Part shown: positions 1 to 12,400 of the stretch, piece after piece
Numbering within the stretch: the stretch's first letter is position 1
Layout of the letters: the number at the start of each line of letters is the position of its first letter
The notes under the pieces: generated by a model
Seen by the model: only the letters and a program-made list of their open reading frames with translations
What the model was told of the DNA's origin: nothing
Database searches by the model: none
Translations under genes and position numbers: made by a program
Assembly (NCBI RefSeq): GCF_008728515.1
Contig: NC_044995.1
Coordinates: 40,505,536-40,569,535 of the forward strand
Direction of reading: 5' to 3'
DNA from: Papio anubis
Taxonomy: Eukaryota; Chordata; Mammalia; Primates; Cercopithecidae
DNA: 64,000 nt

Positions 1-47
1 TGCCACTGCACTCCAGCCTGGGCAGCAGAGCAAGACTCCATCTCAAA
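1..47 (+). mobile_element. Alu, 3' end only
   Basis: The window opens inside the right monomer of a plus-strand Alu (cactccagcctgggcagcag, then the 'actccatctcaaaa' tail). The rest lies outside the window. Confidence 0.9.
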
Positions 48-190
48 AGAGAGAAAGAGAGAGAGAGAGAGAGAAGGAAGGAACGAAAAGAAAAAGAGAG
101 AGAGAGAGGGAAACCAGGAAAGGAGGGGAGAAGAGGAGGAAAAAAGCAAGAGAAGAAAGAAGGGAGAGGAAAAGGGAAGGGAGTTGTAGA
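48..190. repeat. GA-rich simple repeat grown from an Alu tail
   Basis: An almost pure purine tract of (GA)n, (GAAA)n and (GGAA)n begins directly at the A-tail of the preceding Alu. This is typical microsatellite expansion of an Alu tail. Non-repetitive intron of PLPPR2 follows from about 190 to 413, where I see nothing else. Confidence 0.85.
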
Positions 191-413
191 GAGAGTGAGA
201 GAAGAGATGGGCATGGGGAGAGTGAGTCTAGGGCCAAGGCTCAGATGAGAGACAGACAGACAGTGGGAGGTGGAGAGACTCTCCCACAAGGAAAGAAATC
301 GGAGGAGTAGGGGTACCAGCAGCTACCACAGGTCTAACCCTCACCGTGGGGAGGGGGTCGTACCAAGTTTGTCCATGAATTAATACACTTTACCTTTAGA
401 ACAGCCCTAGGAG

Positions 414-1335
414 GCCGGGCGTGGTGGCTCACACCTGTAATCCCAGCACTTTGGGAGGCTGAGGCGGGAGGATTGCTTGAGGTCAGGAGTTCTAGACCAT
501 CCTGGCCAACATGTTGAAAGCCCATCTCTACCAAAAAGGACAAAAATTAGCTGGGCATAGGCCGGGCGCGGTGGCTCACGCCTGTAATCCCAGCACTTTG
601 GGAGGCTGAGGCGGGTGGATCACGAGGTCAGGAGTTCAAGATCAGCCTAGCCAAGATGGTGAAACCCTGTCTCTACTAAAACCTACAAAAATTAGCCAGG
701 CGTGGTGGCATGCACCTGTGGTTCCAGCTACTCGGGATGCTGAGGCAGAAGAATCGCTTGAACCCGGGAGGTGGAGGATGCAGTGAGCTGCGATCGCGTC
801 ACTGCACTCCAGCCTGGGCAACAGGCGAGACTCCATCTCAAAAAAAAAAAAAGAAAAATTAGCTGGGCGTGATGGCACACGCCTGTAGTCTCAGCTATTC
901 GGGAGGCTGAGGTAGGAGAACTGCTTGAGCCCAGGAGGTAGAGGTTGCAGTAAGCTGAGATTATGCCACTGCACTCCAGCCTGGGTGACAGAGTGAGACC
1001 CTATCTAAAACAAAACAAAACAAAAAAGGCCGGGCGCGGTGGCTCATGCCTGTAATCCCAGCACTTTGGGAGGCCGAGGTGGGTGGATCACCTGAGGTCT
1101 GGAGTTCGAGACCAGCCTGACCCACACGGAGAAACCCTATCTCTACTAAAAACACAAAATTAGCTGGACTTGGTGGCACATGCCTATAATCCCAGCTACT
1201 TGGGAAGGCTGAGGCAGGAGAATCGCTTGAACCTGGGAGGTGGAGGTTGCGGTGAGCCGAGATCGCGCCATTGCACTCCAGCCTGGACAACAAGAGCAAA
1301 ACTCCATCTCAAAAACAAAACAAAACAAAACAAAA
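414..1335 (+). mobile_element. Three plus-strand Alus, one nested in another
   Basis: A first Alu starts at 414 and is interrupted at about 559 by a complete Alu (560-857). It resumes at 858 and ends near 1027. A third Alu runs from 1028 to about 1335. The host sequence 'aaaattagctgggc' is present on both sides of the inner element and serves as its target-site duplication. All of this lies in a PLPPR2 intron. Confidence 0.9.
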
Positions 1336-1358
1336 AAAAAACCAAAGAACAGCCCTAG

Positions 1359-1420
1359 GAGTTGGGACTCTGCTGATGCCCATTCTATGAATGAGGAAAC
1401 TGAGGCTCAGGGGTACCTGT
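1359..1420 (+). repeat. MIR fragment
   Basis: The core 'gaggaaactgaggctcagg' at about 1392-1410 is the conserved MIR SINE motif. The flanks are too diverged to set exact ends. Confidence 0.5.
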
Positions 1421-1632
1421 GGTGTCCAGCACCCTGCAGTGTGGATGGGGCAGAGAGGGATTGGACCCTGGGGAGTGGCCCTTCTCAATCCAAGCTCATA
1501 ACCACTTCTCAAGAGAAAGGGGCCAGCAAGGGAGATCCCAGCGATGGAAAAGTGGGTACAGATAGGGAGACTGAGGTTGGACAGAGACAGAGATAGGCAC
1601 GCCCTCTCTGGGAGAGGTACGGGGGTCCTCAC

Positions 1633-1698
1633 CTCCACGAAGACAAAGCAGGGGATGATGGAGAAACTCCTCTTCAGATGCGGTCTCCCTCCCGCCAT
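1633..1698 (-). CDS. PLPPR2: PLPPR2 first coding exon (partial gene)
   Basis: This is the first coding exon of phospholipid phosphatase-related protein 2 (LPPR2/PRG4), a brain-enriched six-pass membrane protein. It is related to lipid phosphate phosphatases but is considered catalytically inactive. The exon runs 1633-1712. A ctgcag acceptor ends at 1713, a short 5' UTR follows, and the ATG is at 1698-1696. Twenty-two codons follow, beginning MAGGRPHLKRSFSIIPCFVF, up to a GTGAGG donor at 1632 in phase 0. The start was chosen because this N-terminus matches the human protein as I recall it and the ATG is the first in the exon. The remaining exons lie left of the window. The same strand carries CCDC159 about 0.5 kb upstream of the PLPPR2 promoter. 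Confidence 0.88.
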
Positions 1699-1712
1699 GG
1701 TGAAGGCCAGGC

Positions 1713-2649
1713 CTGCAGAGGTGGGGAGGGAGTGGGAGTCCCAGGGGTGTGCCTAGGGGAAGTCTCAGGTCACCGGGACCCTGGCTTCATCCCTGAGTCC
1801 TTTGGCCACACCCCTGGCCCTGAAGACCCGGGCAAGCCCTGACTCTGCCCCTTGAGCCTTCTGGCCTCGCCTCTGCAATCCAGGTCCCGCCCTGTTGGTC
1901 CTGACCCTACTGGGGACACCTGCCTCCCCTGATACCACTCCCTGATATTCTACAGGGGTCCCCTTCCTCTATAGCCTACATGGGAGGCTCTGACCTAATG
2001 CCTTTTAGGAGGTGGGCCTTTAGAAGAGACTCCCCAGCCTCATGGGAACCTCTCCCCCATGGCACTTAGAAGGGTCCCCACTAGTTTTTAGGGGACCCCA
2101 TCCTCTTTCCCGAGGGGCTCCCCATCCCTACCAGACCCTTCCCCTGAGTCTCTTCCTCCATGGCCTCCACAGGGGCCCCTCTCTCTGTCCCCATGGGCTG
2201 TGGTGTTCGTGTCTGGTTGGGCTGATAGCCAAGCCCTCCTTCTCTGCCAGCTGCCTCTCCCTCCTTCCCCCTCTTCCCAGCCGGTCTGCCTCCCAGTTCT
2301 CCTCTTCCCTCCCCCAAGGCTACCCCCAGTCCCCAGCGCTTCAGGGCTCAACACAGTCACACCTGCTTACACCCATTCTCCCAGCCCCATCTCACCTGTG
2401 AAAGCGCCCTATGGCTTCCCCCAGGCTGCATCCACGCCCGAAGACTCACAGCCGCTCCTGGCGGCCAGCAGGGCAGGGATGGTCACCCCCATTGTGCAGA
2501 TGTGGAAACTGAGGCCCAGGCAGGCGAGGGTAGGCACTCTGGGTCCAGCACCCCACCCACGACGCTCATTCTGCAGTGTGATATGGGGTGATGGTCGCCA
2601 GAGGTCCTAGATACCCATGGTCACCCATGCTGTCACCCCTAGGAAGCAC
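1713..2649 (-). other. PLPPR2: PLPPR2 first intron, non-repetitive part
   Basis: GC-rich intronic sequence lies between the coding exon and the noncoding first exon. I see no convincing exon in it. A MIR core ('cagatgtggaaactgaggcc') sits at about 2497-2516. Otherwise nothing is recognised. Confidence 0.5.
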
Positions 2650-3560
2650 AACCCAGCTGCAGCCTCCATCCTTGCACCCCCCCGACACACACATACAAAA
2701 CCATGGCATAGCGTTCACCCATCCCACAGTGAAGACCCAGCACCTGCCCACTTCCAGGCACTGTGCTGGGCGCCACTTTGCAGTGAACAAGAGGGGCCCC
2801 CTTGTTCAGACAGGTGTCCAACACACACAATACATGTCAGTGAATACTCACGCACAGTGGGCTCACAGCCTGTCAGAGACACCCAGATACCACTCCCACC
2901 CAGGGCCAAACAGAGAGGGACATATAGGAGACCCTACACACATCACAGTCCCACACAAGCCCCCACGCCTAACTGTAGGGTCAGTGACCCACAGTCAGGC
3001 CTGCAACACACTTAAGAGTCACAGAAAAGAAAGAGTCACCGCACACAATGGGGGTCACAGAACCCATCACAGCGTCACACCCCCAATTACAAGGCACTCA
3101 GCGACAGCCACACACACACAATCTCTTATTCACACCGACAGTCATAGGGGAGAGACACGGTGCCATCCACAACCACATGGCCACATCCATGGACCATGAC
3201 ACAGACTCACAATGCCACACAAGAAAGGCACAAGGCGCACGACCACAGCCACACACACATACACACCATCAGAATGAACACACAACAGCAGCCACACAAT
3301 GACAGTCCTATGCACACAGCCACACGAACACCAAGACAGTCACACATAGAGACAGCAGCCACACGGGGGGCCAATGGCAGCCACAGCACAGCCAGACACA
3401 CACACACAAACCATCAGAGTGACACCCACAACGACAGCCGCACAATGACAGTGACACACACCCGCGGACCTCCTGAAGCCATACAATCCCAGTCATACAG
3501 CCACACGATGGCAGTTACACAACCACACACAGACACACAATGACAACCATACACAATCAC
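2650..3560. repeat. CA/CAC-rich degenerate tandem repeat
   Basis: About 900 bases of the plus strand are dominated by 'cacac', 'cagtcaca', 'cagccacac' and 'acaatgacag' words in loose tandem order. They keep open frames rich in His and Thr on plus and Cys and Val on minus. The sequence has no splice-site structure and no protein family resemblance. It sits in the first intron of PLPPR2, immediately downstream of its CpG island in transcript direction. Confidence 0.75.
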
Positions 3561-3579
3561 AGTTACCCACAGCCACCCT

Positions 3580-4030
3580 CACCACCAGTGCTGTGCTCCT
3601 CGGCCCGGGGTCCCCTCCCCCAGCCCCGTCCCCTCCCCCAGCTCGCTACCTCCCCTCCCCCACCCCTCCCCGCGCTGGACCCGGAGGGACCCGACCCTCA
3701 GGAACCCGGGACCGACACCGAGGGTGGGAAGCCCACGAGAGGGGATGAGGGGCGCCCCTAGCCCCTCCTCTCACCGCGTCGAGGCCACCGCCGCCTGAGC
3801 CCCCGCTCCGCCTAGACTGCCTCGGCGCGGCGGGATGGACAGACGGACCGCCGGCCAGGCTGGCAGACACGGAGACCGAGACGCGGTCGGCCGGGCCGGG
3901 CCGCGCCGCGCAGACTCCGAGGTGGAGGGAGGGGCGGGGCCTCCGGGCGTCTCACTTACATAGCCTCCGTAGGGCGGGGCCTCATTAGCGGGGTGGGGCG
4001 GGGCCTCCGTGATCTTGGGGGCGGGGCGTG
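3580..4030 (-). promoter_or_regulatory. PLPPR2: PLPPR2 CpG-island promoter and noncoding exon 1
   Basis: This segment is strongly CpG-rich. Four GGGCGGGGC Sp1-type boxes start at 3932, 3972, 3996 and 4019, three of them in a longer repeated GGGCGGGGCCTC context. On the minus strand a GTGAGA donor follows position 3775 ('gacgcg|gtgaga'). A noncoding first exon of roughly 3775-3930 would therefore splice to the coding exon at 1712. The transcription start was not determined. The island placement and strand fit the PLPPR2 5' end; exon 1 is inferred. Confidence 0.7.
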
Positions 4031-4446
4031 TTAGCATCGATTGGGGAAGGAACCAAGAATGGCAGTAGAGAGGGAGGACCCTGGGGTGGGCGGGGCTCCG
4101 AGGGTAATAGGAGGGCAGGGCTTCAGAGCATGTCCCTGGGCTGCGCCCCTCCCTCTCTGGGCCTCAGTTTCCCCATTCGCCAGGGCCCCCCAGAAAGGAA
4201 GGCTCTGTGGCCAGTGTGGAAGTCTGTCTGGCCTCTCATATCTGGGCAGAATGACTCCTTGCCTTATCATATATTAAATCTGGCTTCAAATGTCCCCTGA
4301 TTCCAAGCCCACACATCCCGAATGACCCCTGGGGTCTTTACACCCCTCCCCCCCACCAATGAGGAGTAAACTGGGAGGGCAGGGGGATTCCTAGGCACAG
4401 GAAGCAGCAGGACTGACAGTCCGGGCTAGAGGAGGGTTTCGGCTAG

Positions 4447-4452
4447 TTTATT
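4447..4452 (-). terminator. CCDC159: CCDC159 poly(A) signal
   Basis: TTTATT on the plus strand is AATAAA on the minus strand, about 40 bases past the CCDC159 stop codon (4494-4496). The 3' UTR is very short and the mRNA end should be near 4425. Confidence 0.85.
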
Positions 4453-4493
4453 TTCTCTCTGGAGGGGTCTTCAGGGAGAGCAGTCCCGGCTGC

Positions 4494-6408
4494 TCAAGCT
4501 GTAGAGAGAGAGGGTGGGTCAGGGCCTGGCCAGGTCCAGGGGACTCCGTGGCTGCAGGTCAGGGATCTCATGCCCAGATCGGGATCTGGGCCTGTTCCAA
4601 GGGTCTAAACTGTGGGAGTCAAGGGCAGGTCAGGAGGGAAATGGGTGGAGGGGGGGACTGGGGAGGATCTGCACCGGGTGGGAAGGAGCGGCAGCTCTTG
4701 CTGAAAGGTGGCTGGGAGAGGTCCTGGTCAGAGTCGGAGTCAGAGTCCCAGGAGGCGAGTGGAGGGCTCAGGCACCGGTGCCCCTTATGGCCTGCAGGAG
4801 GGATAGGTACCCTGAATGTGACCCTTGAGTAACCCCCAAACATAGGCCCTGTGTCCCTTCATAGTATACCTCACTGATACTTAAACCATGACCCCCAAGT
4901 CCCTTGAATGTGATCTAATGTGACACCAAATTATGACTTCAATGACCCTTGAATTTTACCTGACTGACACTTTTTTCTGAGATGGGGTCTCGCTCTGTTG
5001 CCCAGGCTGCAGTGCAGTGGCGCGATTACGGCTCACTGCAGCCTCGACCTCCCAGGCTCAAGCGGTCCTTCTTTCTCAGTCTCCTGAGTAGCTGAGACTA
5101 CAGGCATGCTCAGCTTCAGGTACACCATCACCCAGCTAGTTTTTACATTTTTTGAAGAGATGGGGTCTCACTGTGTTGCCCAGGCTGGCCTCAAACTCCT
5201 AGACTCAAGTAATCCTCCCACCTTGGTCTCCCAAAATATTAGGATTACAGGCATGAGCTACTGCATGGAGTCCCCGTGGACTCCTATAAGATCCAAGTGA
5301 CTGAATGTGACCATGAATGACTCCTGGATGAAACCTCCAGTGACTCCTTAATGTGACCTCAGAACACTACTTAATGTGACCATAGAATAACACCCAACAG
5401 ATGTGACTCCCAAATAGGCTCTCTGAACATAGTCCCCCTGAGTGAAGCTACACAATGACCTCCCACCCTTAAGCAATTCTCAGTCTCCCTCACCCCTGAG
5501 GCTTGAGGCCTTGGGACGGGCCCCCGAGCACATGGTGAGGCCGTCTATGGAGTTCTGCAGCACGTGCACAGCAGACCTGCAGGAAGATGAGGAGCTGGGG
5601 GCCCTGGGAGACTCCAGACTGCTCAGGGTGTGGACAGCAGTAGGGCTAAGGTTGGGGGCCGTGGTGGGGGTGAGTCCTAGGGGGTGAGGGAGGTCTGGAC
5701 TCAGGTGGGCTCCAGATTCTGGTGGTCACTGCCAGATCCCGCTGGGGGAAGAGATTCAGATGGGGGTTGGGGGTCAGACTGACGGCTGAGCATCACCATA
5801 TATCACTCAGTTCCTTCTGGAGGTCATCCTTCCAGCAGCCACTGGCTCCCTGCGGTATCTCTTCAGTCTCCGGCCAGGCAGTTGTCTCATGACCCTGCTG
5901 CTTCATCTTGGTCAGGATCTGGGGTGAGGACGGATGAGAGAACGGCAATCATAATAATAATGACAATAGCGCCGGGCGCAGTGGCTCATGCCTGTAATCC
6001 CAGCACTTTGGGAGGCTGAGGCAGGCGGATCACGAGGTCAGGAGATTGAGACCATCCTGGCTAACACGGTGAAACCCCATCTCTACTAAAAATACAAAAA
6101 GTGGCCGGGCGCGGTGGCTCAAGCCTGTAATCCCAGCACTTTGGGAGGCCGAGACGGGCGGATCACGAGGTCAGGAGATAGAGACCATCCTGGCTGACAC
6201 GGTGAAACCCCGTCTCTACTAAAAAAAATACAAAAAAAAAACTAGCCGGGCGAGGTGGCGGGCGCCTGTAGTCCCAGCTACTCGGGAGGCTGAGGCAGGA
6301 GAATGGCATGAACCCGGGAGGCGGAGCTTGCAGTGAGCCAAGATCACGCCACTGCACTCCAGCCTGGGCGGCAGAGCGAGACTCTGTCTCAAAAAAAAAA
6401 AAATAAAA

Positions 6409-6439
<31 letters not shown>

Positions 6440-9400
6440 AAAAATAAAAATACAAAAAGTTTGCTGGGTATGGTGGTGGGCGCCTGTAATCCCAGCTACT
6501 CAGGAGGCTGAGGCAGGAGAATTGCTCGAACCCGGGAGGTGAAGATTGCAGTGAGTTGAGATCGCACCATTGTACTCCAGCCTGGGTGACAAGCACGAAA
6601 CTCCGTCTCAAAAAACAAAACAAAATAAATAATGATGACAATAGTAAAAAGTGACCGCTATATAGCACTTAGTATATGCCAGGCTGCATTCAAGTGCATA
6701 ATACTCAGCTAAAACAGACACCTGATCAGGTAGGGATGAGTGGGGTTTTTTTGTTTTGTTTTTGTTTTTTGTCTTTTTTTGAGACAGGGTCTCACTCTGT
6801 CACCCAGGCTAGAGTGCAGTACTATCAGGGCCCAATGCACCCTGAACCTCCAAGGCTCAAGCGATCCCCCTACCTCAGCCTTCTGAGTAGCTAGGTCTAC
6901 AGGCATGTGCCACCACACCCTCTTGTTTCATTTTTTTGTTTTGTTTTGTTTTTTTGTTTTGTTTTTTTGTAGAGACAGGGTTTTATCATGTTGCCTAGGC
7001 TGGTCTTGAACTTCTGGGCTCAAGCAGTCCACCCACCTCAGCCTCCCAAAGTGCTGAGATAACAGGCATGAGCCACAGCACCCAACAAGATGAATTTTCT
7101 TTTTCTTTTTCTTTTTCTTTATTTTTTAAGATGGAGTTTCGATCTTTTTGCCCAGGGTAGAGTGCAATGGCATGATTTTGGCTCACTGTAACCTCCGCCT
7201 CCTGGGTTCAAGCGATTCTCCATCCTCTGTCTCCTGAGTAGCTGGGATTACAGGCACACGCCACCATACTCGGGTAATTTTTGTATTTTTATTAGAGACG
7301 GGGTTTCATCATGTTGGCCAGGCTGGTCTCGAACTTCTAACCTCGGGTGATCCACCCACTTCAGTCTCCCAAAGTGCTGGGATTACAGGCATGAGCCACC
7401 GCACCCAGCCAAGATGAATTATTATTACACCCATTATACAGATGAAGAAACTGAGGCTCAGAGAGGTCAAGTGACTTGCCCACAGTCACGCAGCAGTGAG
7501 TGGCAGAGCTGAGATTTGAATCCAGGCTCCAATCTCATGGTGGAAGCTGGCTGAAATCCCCATCCCTCTGTCTCCCACTCTTCCCCAGGGTCCCCATCTC
7601 CTGCACTCACTTTGCGGCATTTCACCTGCGTTTTCTGCATTTTCTGAATGTTCACCAGGTTCTCTGAGATCTCATCCTCCTGCGCCTCTGTGGAGGGAGG
7701 GGGCTCAGGGGAACAGGGGGCTGAAGAAGGAACCCCACCCCCCACCCGCCACCGGATGTGGGCTCCAGGCACTCACGGAGCTTCTGATAGATGAAGGTCA
7801 CCTCCTCCCGCACCAGTTCCAGCTCCTCCCACAGGAACTTCTTGCTGAGGGGACAGTGCAGCCTAGACTTGCACTCCCTGCCTGGCCCCTGATGTCCCTC
7901 CCTCCACCCATCCTCCCAAGCTCTGTCCCCCCCGCACCTCCCTGCCCTTTTTCCCTCCCCTTCTACAATCCCCCTACCCTCATCCCCATCCTCTCCTTCT
8001 GATCCCCAGCCTCCCATTCTCTCAGCCTCTCCCACCCCACTCAGCCTCCTATCACCTGGCCTCCACCTCCCCACCTCCTGTCCCCAACTTTCTACACCAC
8101 CAGCCTCCTGTCCTCTCAGTCTTTCCTGCCATCCCCCCTTCTGATCCCCTGGCCTCCTTTTCCATCCCACCTCCAGCTTTCTGTCTTCCCTGCCTTCTGG
8201 CCTCTCAGTTTCCCACTCCCCCACCCCCACAAGCCACCTGTCTCCCCTGAGCCTCTCCTCCTCTCCTCTTTTTTTTTTTTTTTTTTGAGACAGAGTCTCA
8301 CTCTGCTGCCCAGGCGCCCAGGCTGGAGTGCAGTGGTGTGATCTCGGCTCACTGCAACCTCTGCCTCTTGGGTTCCAGTGATTCTCCTGCTTCAGCTTCC
8401 CAAGTATCTGGAATTACAGGCACCCGCCACCATGCCCGACTAATTTTTGTATTTTTAGTAGAGATGGGGTTTCACCATGTTGGCCAGGCTGGTCTCGAAC
8501 TCCTGACCTCAAGTGATCCGCCCATCTTAGCTTCCCAAAGTGCTGGGATTACAGGCATGAACCACCACACCCGGCCTCATCCTCTCTTCTTGTTCCTCAG
8601 GCTTTCCACCATCCCTCAGTCCCCCTCCCCCAGGCGTCTGCCATTTCCCCCATCCTGCCTCCATTCCCCAGTTCTGGCTCTCCCTTCCCTCCCATGGACT
8701 CCAGGCTGCCCTCCCGCCATCCCCCACCTGTCCCGGATCTCCTGGGCCAGCAGCTGCAGGCAGCGAGTGGTGCGGGCCCGCTGCACCTCCTCAGTGTCAC
8801 GCAGGGTCTTCTCCAGCCCCTGCAGGCCTTGGGCCAGGGCCCCATATAGCTCCTGCTGGCCCTGCTCCATGCCCCTCTTGTGCCTCTCCTTCTCTCCCTG
8901 GCGGCCTGTGGGGCTCAGCACCTCTGCAGAGAGTGTGGGACCTTGACTGAGCCCTGATCCCACCCAGAACCCAGCTTGTCCTAATCTTGACCCAGAACCC
9001 AGACTCTCCCAATTTCTCTCACCCTGGCCTGGCCCAGCTGATCCCAACAGGACCAGCTTCCAGCCTGACTTTTTTTTTTTTTTTTTTTTTTTGAGACGGA
9101 GTCTTGCTTTGTCTCCCAGGCTGGAGTGCAGTGGTGTGATGTCATCTCGGCTTACTGCAACCTCCGCCTCGCAGAAAGCAATTCTCCTTTCTCAGCCTCC
9201 TGAGCGGCTGGGACTACAGATGCACGCCACCATGCCTGGCTAATTTTTGTATTTTTAGTAGAGATGGGGTTTCACCATATTGGTCAGTCTGGTCTCGAAC
9301 TCCCGACCTCAGGTGATCCTTCTGTCTTGGCCTCCCAAAGTGCTGGGATTACAGCAGTGAGTGACCGCACCCGGCCTTTTTTTTCCCTTTCTTTTTTTTT

Positions 9401-12400
9401 TTTTTTTTGAGACAGAGTCTCGCTCTGTCACCCAGGCTGGAGTGCAGTGGCCGGATCTCAGCTCACTGCAAGCTCTGCCTCCCGGGTTCATGCCATTCTC
9501 CTGCCTCAGCCCCCCGAGTAGCTGGGACTACAGGCACCCGCCACCTGGCCCGGCTAGTTTTTTTGTATTTTTCAGTAGAGACGGGGTTCTACCGTGTTAG
9601 CCAGGATGGTCTCCATCTCCTGACCTCGTGATCTGCCCGTCTCGGCCTCCCAAAGTGCTGGGATTGCAGGCTTGAGCCACCGCACTGGGCCTCTTTTTTT
9701 TTTTTTTTTTTAAGTAGATATGGGGTTTCACCATGTTGCCCAGGCTGGTCTCAAACTCCTGACCTCAAGTGATTCACCCTCTTTGGCCTCCCCAAATGCT
9801 GGGATTACAGGTGTGAGCCACCATGCCTGGCCTAGCCTGACCTTGATTTCTGGCCAGTCCTCACCTTCAAGCTGCTGAATCTTGATTTGCTGCAAGCAGC
9901 TCTCCTTCTCCAACATGGTCACTGAGTGGTTCAGGAACTCGAAAGCCTGGGGGAAAGAGGTCAGCCTTGGGGTGGGAGGAAGGAGGGGAGGGCAAGGAGA
10001 AAGAGAGGTTGCTGGGGGCAGGGCCAAGGCGGTTCACCTTGGTCTGGGCCTGTAGCTGGCTCTTGAGTGACTCAAGTTCACATCGCAGGAGCTTCTGGGA
10101 GTCGGGAATCATCACAATGGTCTTGGCTGTGGGCAGAGGACAGGGTGAGCCAGGGCTGTAAGGGGTGGGGTCTGGGGCAAGGGCAGGGCAGAGGTCAGCA
10201 GAGGCTCAGAGTAGCAGTAGGGACAGGGGTAAGATATGGAACAGGGTCCCACTCAGTCTTGGGCAGGAGTGAATGGGTGACCATGGCAGGGGGTCAGCTG
10301 ATGCTGGGGCAGAGGGTAGAGCTGGAAACCAGCAGGTCTTCCCCACACAGTTTCGTTGGAAAGGAGATTTCTCACCTTTGACTTTGGAGGAGCTGGTCTC
10401 CAAGGGCTTCTAGGCAAGAGAGATGAGATGGGAGGAGAAATTTGTCCCTGAGCTGCCTGCTTGCTAACCTCAACCCAGTTTGGCGGGCTGGACAAAAGTT
10501 GGATCTCCTCGGTTCTGGGTGTCCCAAACCACAAGTACAGGCAAAGCTCCACTCCGGGCATATTCATGCACCTCCCCCTTGGGCTACACATACTACACTT
10601 GCTCAGAAGTGCACTTATGTGGCTGAGAGACAATCACAGTCAACTCCCCATGGAAGACACACAACCACACTCTTTCTTTCCATCCATTCCTTCCTCCATT
10701 CAAGACTTGCTTAGTGAGGGCCTGCGGAGTGCCAGGCACTGTTCTAGGTGCTGAAGAAACACAGTGGGTGTGTTCATGGGAGTCCCTCTGCCCTACAGCC
10801 CCTTCCCTAAGCCCCACAGCAGTAGATTGCAGTGGTTTTTGGCATTGAAAGGGTTTCCCGGGTGGGGGTGACCTTAGCTACGTTGTGATGCCTCTTCAAA
10901 ACGTCCTGGTCATTACAGCACTCCTTCTGCAGGTCTGGATTGGGGGAGGGGGCAGCCTCATGTGGCGGAGGCCCCGAGCCCCACCCTGGCCTGCAGTCTG
11001 CACTCTTCACTGTGTCCCCAGAAGCAGGACGTCCCAAGGTCTCTGGCTCTGGGGTCCTGGACCAGTGAGCTATACGCTCCAGAGCCTTGTCCGAGGAAGA
11101 GCCTAGGGGTGAGGGCTTCCTTGAGGGACAATGCAGGGCACTCCTCACATTCCCAGCCCCTCCCAGTGTCCCCAGCCCTATGGCAGCCCCCCAACGAACC
11201 CCAGTACTTGTCACACTTCACGTTAGCAGGCAAACACACGCTGGAGGGTGAGGGAGGTGAGTAGAGGCAGGACACAGAGTAGTCAGGGTCCCGGGGCAGG
11301 CCGGCCAAAAGAGGGTCGCTGTGAGTAGGGAAGCAGGGGCTGCTTTGAGATAAGTCCCCATGTCCCCAGTGCCCCCAGACCCTCCCTGACATGCCAGAGA
11401 GGCCTCAGCCCTAAACTCAAGGCTTCTCAGTTATGGTAGGAGCCAAAGCTGGATGAAAGATGATCCCAAGGCTAGGCGCAGCCAGCAGTGATGGCTCACG
11501 CCTGTAATCCCAGCACTTTGGGAGGCCAAGGCGGGAGGACCACTTGAGGTCAGGAGTTCAAGACCAGCGTGGCCAACATGGTGAAACCACGTTTCTACTA
11601 AAAATACAAAAACTAGCTGGGCGTGGCGATGTGCGCCTGTAATCCCAGCTACTCAGGAGGCTGAGGCAGGAGAATCGCTTGAACCCGGGAGGTGGACCAC
11701 TGCACTCCAGCCTGGGCAACAGAGTGAGACTCGGTCTCCAGAAATAAAAAACAACAAAAAAAGATGATCCCAGCCCCAAGGTTTGGGCTGGGCAGTGAGA
11801 AGGACCCAGGAGGCCCCAAAGAAAAAAATCAGGCCTCGGAAGAGTTCAAAGAAAAAAGGGACCTTGACGTTGGCTTAAAGGAAGGGCTTTCCTGGCAGGC
11901 AACAGTATGTGCAAAAGCTTGGAGGTGTGGAACCACATGCTCTATGCTGGTAAATTCATGATGGCTGAATCGAGGTCCAAGAGGAAGCAGCAGGAGGTTA
12001 GCAGAGTAGCTCCAGTAAGGTATTGATGGCCAAGCCAGGAACTTGGACCTGGCCCCACAGGTGAATGCCAGCCATAGAGTGTGAGCAGGAGAGGCAGGGC
12101 ATATCTGTTCAATAGATGTTAGCTGAACTGGGGCCCAGGCCTGCGCTAGAAGAGGCTGGGAACAGGAAACAGCTGAGCTCTGGGTCTCACTTCCAACTCC
12201 CCTCCCCCTCTAGTATAGCCAGATATGGCACAGATGGAGATATCTGGGGCAGGTCTGCCTGGAGGAATTTCTAGGTGAAAGGCACCTTGCCCTGAGTCAC
12301 ACTCAGTCTCTTCCCCCAAATCCTCTAGACCTTTCTCTTCTGTCGCCCTTGCCAGGCCCTCTGCCTGATTCAGTCGACCTGGAAGACTCCTACACGCTCT

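Noticed and set aside
43..237. Leu/Ser-rich hydrophobic open frame on minus
   Set aside because: It is the translation of the (CT)n strand of a GA microsatellite.
2588..3199. 203-codon open frame on plus rich in His, Thr and Ser
   Set aside because: It lies in the CAC-rich repeat inside PLPPR2 intron 1; repetitive composition avoids stop codons. No domain or splice structure was seen.
7652..8230. 192-codon Gly/Glu-rich open frame on minus
   Set aside because: It reads through the polypyrimidine tract and the true CCDC159 exon at 7777-7844 in the right frame for only part of its length, and ignores clear splice sites.
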